A stretch of DNA of 64,000 nucleotides, taken from Didymella arachidicola. Taxonomy: Eukaryota; Ascomycota; Dothideomycetes; Pleosporales; Didymellaceae. Shown here in pieces: positions 33,635-45,091 of this stretch. Made by a program: the position numbers and the translations under genes. Location: the NCBI GenBank assembly GCA_016630955.3, contig CM049985.1, positions 1,550,001 to 1,614,000 of the forward strand. Direction: 5' to 3'. The first letter of the stretch is position 1. Every line of letters begins with the position of its first letter. A model generated the notes under the pieces. It was not told where the DNA came from and searched no databases. It was given only the letters and a program-made list of their open reading frames with translations.

Positions 33635-35363
33635 ATGAGTGAGCCCCTCGATATCAAGGCGCACGATGCGCAGAACGAGAAGGGCTTTACCCACGTCGAC
33701 GACTCCCACAACCTCGATGTCCACGCCAAAATTGAGGCCTTCAAGGCCGCTGCTATGGCGGCAGAGGTTGAGGAGCAGAAGTCTGGTGTGCTCCAGGCCG
33801 TGAGGGAGTACCCTATGGCCGCCACATGGGCATTCATCATGTCTTGCACTATCGTCAGTTACAACCACAACGATTGTCATGCAGAATTGCAGCTAATCCT
33901 TTTTTAAGATTATGGAGGCCTATTGTGTGTTTATCATGGGTAGTTTCATCGCTCTGCCCGCTTTCAGGAACAGATACGGTGTTTTGAGCCCTACGGTCGA
34001 TAACCCAAACAACCACATCATTGTAGCCAGCTGGCAGTCCGCACTCCAGATGGGTGGACCTGTTGGCGCCATCGCTGGATGTTTCTTGGCTGGTCCCCTC
34101 ACGAGCAAAGTCGGATACCGCTGGGCCACAATCGGCGCCCTGATGATCTTGAACGGATTCATCTTCATCATGTACTTCGGAAACTCGCTCCCAATCTTCT
34201 TCGTATCTCAGCTTCTCTGTGGCATCACCTGGGGTGTCTTCATTGCGAACGCACCCGCGTACTGCAGTGAGATCACGCCAATTCAACTGCGCGCTCCCGC
34301 CACCCAGATGCTGCAAATGTTCTGGGCCATTGGCGCCATGATTGTTGGCGGTGCTTGCTACGCCTACAACGAGACTCCTGGAGAGGAAGCCTACAGAATC
34401 CCCATTGCTCTTCAGTGGATGTTTCCAACTCCCCTTGCTTTTCTGCTTTACCTCGCTCCCGAGTCACCTTGGTGGCTGGTTCGCAAGGGACGTCTCGAGG
34501 AGGCCGAGAAGTCGGTCGTCCGTCTGGGAAAGAAGGGCGTTGTCAACGCAAGCGAGGCTGTTGCCATGATGCGCCGCACTGTCGATCTTGAGAAGACCGT
34601 CAAGGAGCCCAATCTTATCGAGCTCTGGAAGGGCACCGACCGTTACCGTACCCTCATTGTTTGCGGTGTCTACGCCGCGCAGAACTTGACTGGTAACCTT
34701 ATCGCCAACCAGGCCGTCTACTTCTTCGAGCAGGCTGGCATGAGCACCAACACCGCTTTCGCCATGGGTCTGATTACCTCTGCTCTGCAATGGATCTTCG
34801 TCATGCTCTCCTGGATTTTGACCACCTACCTTGGCCGCCGCACTATCTACGTCTGGGGTTCGCTCATCAACGTCGGTTTCCTTGTCGCCCTTGGTATCGC
34901 CGGCTCGGTCGCCGTCTCAACTCAGTCCAATCTGGCTCAAGCCTCTTTGGGTCTGATTATCTCCGTGCTCTTCACCCTGGGCCCTGCTCCCGCATCCTGG
35001 GTCATTATCGGAGAGACCTCTGCCATTCGTCTCAGGCCGTTGACCACCGGTGTTGGACGTGCTGCCTACTACATTGTCAACATCCCCTGCATTTTCCTCT
35101 CAAGTTACATGCTCAACCCTGACGTAAGTTCCCTGCTACCTCTTTTCTCGATTGCAATCGCTAACACAAAGCAGGAGGCCAACCTTCGTGGCAAGTGCGG
35201 TTACGTTTGGGCCGGTACCGGCTTCGTCTGCTTCGCTCTGGCATACTTCTTCCTGCCTGAGATGAAGGGCCGCTCCTACCGCGAGATCGACATTCTGTTC
35301 AAGCGCAAGGTTCCTGCCCGCCAGTGGACCAAGACCGAGGTCGATATCGCGACCGACGAGTAA
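33635..35363 (+). CDS. MFS sugar permease, alpha-glucoside (maltose) transporter type
   Basis: Proton symporter of the sugar-porter family in the plasma membrane. Exons are 33635-33853, 33909-35123 and 35175-35363 (introns 55 and 51 nt), for 540 residues. Twelve hydrophobic segments are present. Signature features are YGVLSPTVDN, SKVGYRWATIGAL, APAYCSEITPIQLRAP (sugar-porter motif after TM4), LAPESPWWLVRKGRLEEAE (PESPR/W motif of the central loop), GRRTIYVWG after TM8, and GETSAIRLRPLTTGVGR, the pattern that distinguishes maltose/alpha-glucoside permeases from hexose transporters. The end EMKGRSYREIDILFKRKVPARQW is also typical. The second intron is a multiple of three without a stop, so retention would insert 17 residues between NPD and EANLRGKCGYVW. 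Exact sugar unknown. No adjacent glucosidase gene was found. Confidence 0.9.
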
Positions 35364-38300
35364 GCAGACAGAATGAAAGAGGCTCTGTCTTCTGCACGGG
35401 CTGCTGGAGAAATAGGGCAGCATTGGCTATTCTTCGTGTATAACTCATAGCTATGGACGAGACTGCTGGAATACTTCTCGATCCGAGATGATCTTGATAG
35501 CCGAGTAATTGAATTTATACATCGAGCACCACGTCGTTTGTTACAGTCCACCTTGTTGTTTACGTGTGAGCTGCGAAATCGCCACGAATACTACAATGAT
35601 AGCAGTATGAGCGCAACGCAGTAGGGATTTGATCAAGCATGATCCCTTTGTGAACAGACTGTTGCACATCGTCTTGATAATAATGGCACAAGATTGTGGC
35701 GAAATATCGGAACTCGATGTTGCTTCGTGTATATCATGTTGCTTGTCTCGGAGGTTTTCAAACAATAAGTATTTCCTCTCTTGAGTGTTCTGTTCCTCTA
35801 TTCCTCCATTCCTCCTACTGTGATTCTCACAAAACCAAACCGCCGAAGATGCCGGGTTAGAGCATGAGTTCAGGTGAGTGACTATGTACGTGTGTTATGT
35901 CAAGGGCTCTTCATCTCAGTGCTTCGAGCCATGGATCGCCTTGGCAGGATTCTTATTGAGGACGTTTCATTGCGCAGCTGAGCAACGAAGTAACGAAGCA
36001 AGCACTGTAACTCGCAGGACAAGCTGGAAAGAGTGGGAGTTTGATGTCAAGATTGGTAGACTTGAGGTTTCAGCAGCCGAGAAATCGTGACTCTACGCTA
36101 AAGCACGTGCAGCGGTGAAAGAAAGAGTAGTCGTGGCAACGACAATAGGGTGACAAGGGTAGCAAGAAGGAGGAGATAGTATCATGACAGCTGGCATAAA
36201 AATTACTGGGTTTAGGAATGGCACTGTATTCTTCTTCTCTTTGCTGCGCGGGCAGTCCATAGCAAGCTAACCGCGACCATAAAAGAGTGAATGCATGCCC
36301 AGCTTCTCACAAATTACCTTAACCCCGAGACACCATAGGGCCTCGTGAGATTGTAGAAGTCCTACAGACCTGCTGAGAGGTTACAAATGCGAGAATTGCG
36401 CTGATGCAGACGAAATTCCAGCTTGACATTGCGCAGCCCGCCTCGAACATTGGGGATCATGTCAATATGGATCGCATTGACGCGAGTAAGGACACGTGCT
36501 TATCAGTAGGTTGCGCCAGCTTATTACACTACTCGCTTAGTAGAAGGTGCTCTCCGAGTGGATGGCTTCGCTGCCATGAAGGGCTTCGTAGGGTCTATAG
36601 GAGCACAAGATTGCGTCGCCCCAGCGTCCCAAATAGCTGATGTGGACTACTTCTTCGAGAGCATCAAGACACTAGACTCATTGCAGAAGTATGCTAGTTT
36701 GAAACTGTACGAAAAGCCGTCGTATCTGCCCTACACAGGTCTCACTACGGCCTGCAGCGGTCTCGAATACCTGCAGGCAGGATGTCAGATGACAAAGTCG
36801 AGCACGCCAATCTTGCTGTGCACACTCGCGTATCAAGACGCGAAACACACTACTTCTCCCATCTCGTCGCCTACACAGATTCAGCAAGCGAGCTGTGCAA
36901 TCTTCTCGCCCTCTCGGGTGCATCGTGGGTCTGTCTCTCGCCATTGATGATCTGGGCGAGTGCTCCGCTGCTGTGTCCAACATACAGCTCGCGTGTACCG
37001 GATGATCTGACTCTAGCATGGCACTGCTCGCTTTGCTCCTTCCCCTACGACTCACCAACGCTACTCCAGCGGGAACACCCGCCCACGAACGGGCGGGCGC
37101 ATGGCGGTGTGTCGCGGACGACACGTCCTCTCGAGTATGCTGTCCTTACCTCGTCTCCTCGAACTTTGCACGATGCGCAGTCTCAAGAACGTCTGTTTCG
37201 ATCGACGTGCAGCTCGTTACGTTCGCAGTGCGACGTGTGGGGAAATCAAAAGTATTGGTACGACATGCAGCGCAAACCGAAGGAGTGGGTGTAACGGGCA
37301 TGTGCGGCTGAAAGGAGGCAGGATAGCGAGGATTAGGGCGATGCTGCGACAGATGGCTATCGATGCCGAAGGTCGTGCAGAGTGATTGTACAAGACGGTT
37401 GTGGGACGCGATGTTTGAGGGTCCTTGAGATTTGTTCGAGATGAGAAGTGCGGATGAGTAGTGTGGGATTCTTGCAGCAATGACCCCTAGGTTGTGAGGG
37501 CAAGATTGGATCGCCGTGGACGCTGTCAGGATCTTGTGATGCTGCCTGGGATTGTTTAGGCCGCTGGTGGTACCATGCAGCCATGCAGATGATCGGCCTG
37601 CACGTTGGTGGTGCAGCGTTAACCTAGTGCATGTGGCATGAGGCTCCATATTGCGTACATGATTTAGTACACCTCAGCATAACGACTTGCTTAAGCTCTC
37701 AACACGAGGCTCTTGTGAACGCCTTACATTCAAGGACGACCGCTGTCTTCTAGTCGCAAATTGTTTGCGCTCGAAATAGCAGATCAGCTTCCCCTTCGCG
37801 TTAGCTCTTTACAAGGCCTGTCCCGGTTGCTCGGTTGTATGCAAGTCACCATTGGGACCCACAGCTTGATATCGAAGCGACTGCCGCTTCTGAAGAAATT
37901 GTTTGCTCTCCGAGCCGTACCTGATCTTCGCTGCAGACGGGTGTAGACTGTAGAGTGCAATGATCTTCAAAGAGTTGGATGTCCGGGTAAAGCGAGCCCC
38001 TGAAGTTGTAGACGTGTTTGCTCCCTGGTTCGGCCAACGCGTCTACGTGATGCAGTACCCTGGCAATTCTTACACAACATGTGAAATTTGCGCGGCTGCA
38101 CCCTGAGTACGTGAGCGGAGATGAGACGCCTGCAGGGCAGCGGAAATAGGGCGGAGCGGAGGACAAGAGCAGCACTCGGAACATTCGGTCGTTTCTGATT
38201 CAAGGACCTCGCCTGCGTTATGAAGGAGTGTCAATCTCGAATGAGGGGTGATGTCGAGATGGTAGCAGAGATGACCATCATGCGGCCGTGCTCAGGCTTT

Positions 38301-39752
38301 GACAGATATGACATGATGGCCTTATAACGGACAAGGAAGACAGGTTCAGACGAAATTGACACCTTGGCTCATGACTGGACACTTGACTGGTACTCTCTTG
38401 GTGTCAAGACGACTGAGATCAAACAGCGCAGGCCTTGGCTGGGCAACGGCAGGTATTCATTTTGCTCCCGTCATGCATTCCTGCTGTGCAAGGAGTCGCG
38501 GGCCGAGAAAAGCTCGAGAAATGAGCACAGGAGCCAAATTGCGAGGACGAAAGGGCGGTAGTGCTGGAGATGATAAATATTAATAGCTGGTTATTACCCC
38601 CAGCAGCCAGGTTGATGCCATTCACCACGTGGGAGCAGTGACAGCTTGGTGAACGAGCGTTGGGCTGTCAGATCGCCGGCGAGGGAAGATCCTGGGGAGC
38701 AGTGACGGCCAGTCGACGAGGCTGGCAGTGCTGACTCTGACTCTCTGCTGAGACTGCTGCAGTCGGTGTGTCGCTGCGCCGCAGACGGAGGTTTGGGAGT
38801 GGAACAAACCAGGGCTCCAGGCAGATCCTGCACATCAGGTGGCAGCGAGCGGGTTTGCGTCTCCGCAGCGTCGAAACGACAGGCATGAAGGGCAGACGGG
38901 CAGCTACTAATTGGCTGTCTGTCGATGCGTCCGCTTCGAGCGTGATCAAACCGCATGTGAAACAATTGGGACTCGCCTAGGGGCGGCGGAAGGAGCGCCT
39001 CATGATTGGCGGAGGGGCAGTATTGGATGTGCAACGCGCTGCACGACGGCGACCAGTCAGGGCAGCGTTACACGCGCAGCTGGAGGGCAAGAGGGTTAGC
39101 AGCGGCGGCGCGCGCTGCGGCGAGCGGTTTGCGCCGCGCTGAGTGGTGCTGACTCTGCACAGCATGTGCGTCCGGCAGGCCAGCAGCAGCGAGAGCGAGG
39201 CCGGGTGTTTGGCTGTCTGGGTGTCTGACGGGCCGGGGTGAAGGGATAGGCGCACAGCAGCCGACGAGCAGCTGGGCCGTGGATTCGAAACAATGGTTCG
39301 TGTGGCGCCCGTCTGCTGTAACGGGAGCGACACTCTGTTCGCCCAGCCAGGCTGCCCAGCGGAACCAGCACCGTCGAGCATGCCAACCAGCGCGCTCGCA
39401 GCGAAACCCTGGCCCGCCGCGCTGCTGCCCCCATGCGTCCGTTGAACGGGGTCGTCGCCTCGTCGTGGTGGTCTTTAGCAGCGCGCCATCCGTGCCTTGC
39501 CATTTCGACCTTTGTATCCCCTCGCCGCGGCTGCTGCCTCGTTGTCTGGCACCGTCCATTGCACTGTCTGCTGTTCAGTGTTTGCTGCTGGCTGCTGCAT
39601 ACCACTGCCGTTCCACTGCCGTTCCACTGCCCCCCGCCGCCGCCCTCCCTCGACGCGCAGTGTTGCGGACTTGGTCTAAAGCATCCTGCGACACTCCTAC
39701 AATCTACTGCCCCTCCCACTCACAGTCGTCCGGGCCACCCTACGACGCAGCC
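35364..39752. other. gene-poor spacer of 4.4 kb
   Basis: No confident gene. A possible two-exon frame (36404-36947) and neighbouring stretches in other frames look like a coding relic and are listed separately. The last 500 bp before 39753 are C/T-rich and are the likely long leader and promoter of the Ser/Pro-rich gene. Confidence 0.5.
36404..36947 (+). pseudogene. possible gene relic, unknown family
   Basis: A frame starting MQTKFQLDIAQPASNIGDHV can be joined by a 55-nt GTAAGG-TTAG intron (36486-36540) to a second exon that reads ALRVDGFAAMKGFVGSIGAQ and onward to KLYEKPSYLPYTGL. The phase is kept and the middle part has a protein-like composition. From about 36780 the coding look moves to another frame (SDDKVEHANLAVHTRVSRRE) and from about 36920 to a third (GLSLAIDDLGECSAAVSNI). 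I could not connect these with standard introns. This is either a decayed gene or chance. No homologue is recognised. Confidence 0.22.
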
Positions 39753-41244
39753 ATGACCACCGTCGTCGCCAATTCCCCGATCCCTGCGCAGTATGCGGCA
39801 CCAGCTGCGGACGGGGTCGGTTCTGGCAGAACATATGCTGCCATTGCGCCCTCGACCAACTCTCCTCACAACGTGACGCCCACCTCCAAGCACTCCAAAC
39901 TGCCTGACCACAATGCTTCACCTACCTCCTCCAGTAGTGATGCAGCCGTGCAGCAGAGAGCAGAGGGAAAGCGCTCACCTCTTTCGTACGTCGTTCAGTC
40001 TGTCGTCCTGCTCCCCTTCGACGCATCGCCGTCACACTTCTTCTTCCTCCTCTCCCACCTCCTCCATGTCGCTGCCGCGCCCTGAGTCCCACCATGCCCA
40101 CCACGCAAAGTCTAACCGTCCTTCCTCGAGCAGGTCACGCGGCCCCCCAGCACCCAGGATAGTCGTCAAGAAGGAGCCTGCCTCGCCAGACATGGCCACC
40201 ACCACCACCCGTCACCGCCCTCGACGCCTGGACCTGTCCAACCACAACATCGTCCACTCGTCTGGCGCCCTCACTGCCAGGCCCTCTGGCCTGGGCAGCG
40301 CCAGCGCAATGGACATGGGGCTCGCCTGCCTGTCCCCCGGCTTCCACACCCAGGATCCCACCATGCGCTCGCAGCTTCAGCGCAGTCTGGATGTAAGAGA
40401 GAGGCAGAGGCAGATCATCGAGGCCCGCCAGAAGAACGGCGGCAAGGGTGGACCAGTCGACGAGGAGCCCCCACGCAGCACCGAGGTTGGTGCATTTGGA
40501 AGGCCCATCAAGACGCCTCAGACATCAAAGAGAAAGGGTCCTCCCCCTGGCCTCTCTATTGCGCCTCCTGCCCACCAGGCTTTCGCCAACGACAGGATCA
40601 TCCAGTCTGCTCCCATCAACCAGACATTCACCGGCCTCCGCAGCAACGTGCCTTTGTCCAGGCAGGTCGCCAACGGCCCGTCCGGTCTCTCGTCGTCGCA
40701 CATCCACCACGTGCCAGCACACCAGACCAACAACCGCCTGCCTCCCATCTCAGACGTATTCCCAGAGCCCCTTCACACAGCAAGGAACAACTACAGCCCT
40801 GGTCACTCGTCGCACTCGAACAACCAGCCACCCCTGCCATCTCCAGGATTTGCTCCTCCTCACTCAGTACCACCGCCACTGACCTCAAGGCCGCGTGAAT
40901 ACAAGTCAGCTGAGGAGGCAGTTCAGTCATTGTCTGGCGGTCGCGAGGACCTCCTTCCTCGCCTTGTCCATTATGGCGGCCATCAGCCTCCCACACCGCC
41001 GTCACCTATGCCTAAGAACAGCCAATCGGCATACGCTCCACACCCTGATGTTCTCCGCAGCGGCAGCTCAAGAAGACGCGGCCGTGACGAGTACGAGCGC
41101 GACAACGGTACCCCACCCCTTGGTCGTCAAGCACCCCGTATCGGACCGTTCGGGGAGGGTCGTGACTCGCCAGAAACACAACAAAAAAAGAAGGAAGAGT
41201 TCATTGGTCTTTGTGCAAGAGCTTGGGATCTATTCCATTCGTGA
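39753..41244 (+). CDS. Ser/Pro-rich protein, putative nuclear regulator (unknown family)
   Basis: Exons are 39753-39985 and 40134-41244. The 148-nt intron has a GTACGT donor, a CTAAC branch-like box and a CAG acceptor, and joins KRSPLS to SRGPPAPRIVVKKEP. The protein has 447 residues. It is largely disordered, rich in Ser, Pro, His and Asn. Islands that look conserved are VVKKEPASPD (a sumoylation-type Val-Lys-x-Glu followed by an SP site), LACLSPGFHTQDPTM followed by RSQLQRSLDVRERQRQIIEA (a predicted amphipathic helix), and the extreme end KKKEEFIGLCARAWDLFHS, a short hydrophobic/acidic peptide. These suggest a scaffold or transcription cofactor, but I do not recognise the family. The gene sits alone after a 4.4 kb spacer, which often accompanies developmentally regulated genes. 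Confidence 0.75.
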
Positions 41245-43356
41245 TAGCTGGCCTAGGCTTATTTCGATACATCATCTGGATCTGACTCATTTTTCGCGCT
41301 TTTCGGAGTAAAGACTACTTCGACTGCACCCTCATTGTTCCGTTCCAATTCGGCGAGCCTCCAGCATTGCTCACTCTTACCCCTTCTTCTCGACCTTCGT
41401 CATATTCCAGTACGCGCGCATCTTATTTCCTCCAGCTGTTCGAAAAGCGCCGGCAACCTAATGGACCTTGCAAGGACATAAACTTTATCGACTATTCCCC
41501 ACATACGAGGCTTCCATTTGTCCATCAACTTCTAAATGCTTAATCTTCGATGCGAAGATGTTAGGGATTCTGGCATATCATTTACGCTCCAATGTCGTTC
41601 TGATTCTGCCTTTTTGGTATCTTGAAACATACCATGTCTCATGATCATTTATCATTACTTCTTCTCCTGGGCTGGTATACCACCGCCCATATACCCTAGG
41701 GGGCGTTTCGGCATCCTTTTCACTTTGTTTGTTTGCTGCTCATCGGGAGCGCGAGTTGCACGGACGGTTGCGGTTGCAAGCCTGGTCAATAGGTGCACGG
41801 ATAAAGTGCGCGATGAGGCACCGGCTGTTTGGGAGCATGGTGGCTGGATAGCGCAGGGACGGAAGCCGTCAGGAACGCAGGGCAGGCAGATCCGTCGTAC
41901 AGCTTGACGTGCCGGGGCGCCACCTCACGCAAGACAAGAATCAAGTCGTTCAATCCCCAAACAAGAAACACATGATCGCCAGATTACCACTGTTGTGCAT
42001 TGCTCATCAAATTGATCTCGTGCTGATGTCCTCCAAGCCTGGCAAGACTTGCAACCCGCATTCAGGATCGCTACAGGCATCTGAAACGTTGAGCGCTATG
42101 ATCAGGCATTAGTCGAAACAGCCGCTCTTTTGCTCGTGTGCCGTCAATCTCCAAAGCCACAAACAGCGCACGACCTGAAATCTCGCTGCTTGCCTAATTC
42201 GGGGCTAAATATGCGTGCTCTCCCGAAAAGCAATTCGCGTTGGGCCACTTAGGGACACCATTTGCGATCAAGCCCTCCCAACTTGATCGGTGAACAATGA
42301 GCCTCAACAATGCTGTGCAGCCTCACAACCAAGCGCGCGTGCTCTATGCGCGCTCGGCGTCTGGTTCGGCGCAACCACAAAAAACAAACGCGAATCCCCA
42401 TTTGCACTCGTATCCGGCACTTGCAAAGCTGAGCGCAGAGGCGTCGCGGTTCCTACACATGGTTCGTGTTGCGGACCAAGCCACAGCAAGCCACGAGCAC
42501 GCTTAGTTGCTAAAACTTTCCTTTCGGACCGTGTAATTGGCTCTTTTTTTTTTTTGGGCCAGAACCGTGCGAACTCCACGCGAAGGAACCGGAGACGCGG
42601 AAAACACGAGGGCTAATTAACCGGCGAGGAACCTTCTTTCCGCCTATCATGGAGGCTTGAGATGGCAACTTTGTCAGTGGTTGGGTGAGCGGACATGAAT
42701 CTCATAGAGTTTGCGCGAGGGTTGGGGAACGACGACGGCGTGCACGAGCTGTGTCTTCCGCTTCGGAGAAGACGGATTGTGAGCGCGCACGAATGGTCAG
42801 TGATCGGATAGGTTCCGCCCCGCCAGTGTGCGGTCGGGACGTTGAAGGTGAGAAATGAGTCGTGTGTGTGAATGAATCGTGTGAATGAATCGTGTGGATG
42901 AGTCTTGCGTGGACACGAGATGGTTCCAAGGTAGTAAGGCGATGACGCGGATGAGGCTATTGAATGGCTATTATGCGAGAGGAAGTTGCGTAGGGTGCTT
43001 ACGTGGTTGTGGGCATTGAGAAATACGTTTCGAGGACGTCGTTGTGTGACGACACTGCTTGCAGATATTCTTGTGTCTTACTGTAAATTGTGCTCGAGGT
43101 CTCCAGAGCTTCTTCACACCGATCGTTCACTGTTCTGCTACTCACGCTTCTTTGGAACGTTCGCCAGGTTAGGCACCGCGATCGTTCTGGCCAGCTCTTG
43201 AACTCCACCACTGTCGACGGATACAGTACCCCTCTTGAAAGCATACTGAGGCCAGATATGCCCGTCTTTGTCTGCTATTCTGTCTTCATAATCACCCTTT
43301 GGGATGAAACGGAGATGCTGGATCTTTAAGCCATTCCGAGCGAGTTGTTGAAAAAT
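41245..43356. other. intergenic, no gene recognised
   Basis: About 2.1 kb. It contains a run of 12 T at 42544-42555 and a degenerate short tandem array around 42868-42905 (GAATGAATCGTGT-like units). No coding sequence with family resemblance and no RNA gene is seen. The F-box gene ends at its right edge. Confidence 0.5.
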
Positions 43357-44748
43357 TTAAGTCGCACTTCTAGTGTACAGCAGTCGACGCTCATTCTCTG
43401 TATAAGGAGTATTCAACAGGGGTGGATCCGCCAGTTCGATCAAACGTAAGCCGGCGTGTTGCGCCAGAGCTTTCTGTATCGGCTTAGTCTTGCTACTTCT
43501 CTTTCGACGTCAACTCAGGAGACTCACCAGCTCCTGCACATAGTCTGTTTTGTCAGCCAGGCAAAACGCGACGGTTAGCGGACCGTCTTCTATCGTATGG
43601 CTCAGATCACCAAGTGTCACACTGAGTCGCTCAAGCTTTGGGCAGATCAGCCTTAGCTGTCCCAGATCCTCCTCTGAGTAAGACTTGTAGGCTACGTTGT
43701 CGATTTTCCAAAGCCGGATATCCTTCAAAGATGTACCGTTTGGTTCTAAGTTAGACATCGAAGGTCCATCAGGGGTGCCTCCATGGTCTATATTTCAACA
43801 CGTTCTAGTCTATTGACAGACATGATGAGCTCCGCAGAGGCCTCTAGATCATCTTCCGGTATCGGGCTAGCATGGATTGCGAACGTATCAAGAGCTGACT
43901 TGCTCGACCTTTTAAATCTTTGGGCAAGTGGCAACAGGAATACTATGACACTGGAGCAATCCTTGAGCATAAGTAGCCTCAGCGACGGCAGATCAATATA
44001 CTCTAAGATCCTTTTAGGTGTGTCCGTGAGTCGAATGTCCCGCATGGTGATCTGGTGAAGCTTCATCAGGTATGGTTGTACCAATGGTTCGCACCCCTCG
44101 AAGTAATTGGTTTCCAATCCCCTTCCCTTGATCTCCAAGTTGCGTAGCTCCGGTGCTTGAGCAAACCAAGTGCAGGCATCGTAACAGGCCTGATCTTCTC
44201 CAATTGCGACAGGCCGTTTCGAACATGAGCTCCTCTAGGAAGACCGTCACGGCTGGTTTCTTCGATTAAAACATTTATCTCACGCAGCTGTGACTGTGTA
44301 CTCAGTAGAATGTAGATGGCGTCCGGGTGTACTGCAAGTCTCTCGCTATGCAGAGAGGATAGGTTGTCTCGGGGAAGTGCACTTAGGAGTTTGAGCAGGA
44401 TGGATGTGGGTTGGTCCTTCTGAGAGGTGCTGGAGGTTGTCATACTTGTGTGAATGCTGAGTCTTTTGACGTTATCCAGGATGCCGTTCGGGCTCGAGTT
44501 GAGTAATATATTGAATCGGTATCGGTCAGTATCGTAAACGCGGAAATCTACGCGCAGATGCCGCCACAGTATGACAGCCGCAATAGCACTCCACTGTTTG
44601 TTTACAAGGCGTGCACTCTTAAGCGCTAGGTTTGATGGTACCTACGTGGCTTGCGTTAGATAAAGTCAAATCTGGAGCTGGAGGTACTCACGCATTCAAG
44701 AACTAGACGTAGCACCTCAGGTGCAAGACTCGCAGTGAAGTCGCGCAT
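43357..44748 (-). CDS. F-box-like protein with leucine-rich region (gene model incomplete)
   Basis: The N-terminus reads MRDFTASLAPEVLRLVLECV then LALKSARLVNKQWSAIAAV and WRHLRVDF, the order of an F-box that would bind Skp1 in an SCF ubiquitin ligase. Exon 1 is 44748-44692 and the first intron 44691-44642 (50 nt, GTGAGT). Leu-rich blocks follow (LLLSTQSQLREINVLIEE, APELRNLEIKGRGLE, LPSLRLLMLKDCSSV, SLKDIRLWKIDNVAY). The last intron (43527-43474, GTGAGT to ACAG) leads to a clean 38-codon end, LKALAQHAGLRLIELADPPL onward. In the middle the frame changes twice. The change near 43746-43801 could be a 56-nt intron with a weak GTGTTG donor. The one near 44200 has no good intron and may be a one-base frameshift. 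So this is either intact with non-standard splicing or a young pseudogene. Confidence 0.6.
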
Positions 44749-45091
44749 GGTGTCAGACTGAGCTGCGGTTGTTTTGTGGGTGTGGGTGAGTGTGGGAGGG
44801 TGATATATGCCTGTGGAGGTCTTCACGTGGTACGCAGGAGCGCTTGCTTGGCGTCTTCAACTTTCACTTCCTGCGTGGTATCCTCCTTCAATATCCAGAT
44901 GAAGCTGCAGGCTCAGCGCATGAGGAGTCTAGCAACGATGAGTACGTATGATAAGCGCAAGCTACATACAGACAGTACTAACTATCTCCAGCCCCAGCAA
45001 TCCCTTGACCGGCCCGTTTCCAATGCACGGCAAAGCTCTCCAGACGCTGCAGAATGTAGCTAGCATGTTCGCAGTAGTTTCTGGATTGTTT
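44749..45091. promoter_or_regulatory. F-box gene upstream region
   Basis: Short spacer of 343 bp between the F-box-like gene (minus) and the decayed copy. It is the expected promoter of the former. Nothing specific is seen. Confidence 0.4.

Noticed and set aside
39279..39752. Upstream in-frame extension of the Ser/Pro-rich protein
   Set aside because: The 158 residues are Cys/Arg/Leu-rich and unlike the rest; the Met at 39753 gives a protein-like start. More likely leader sequence.
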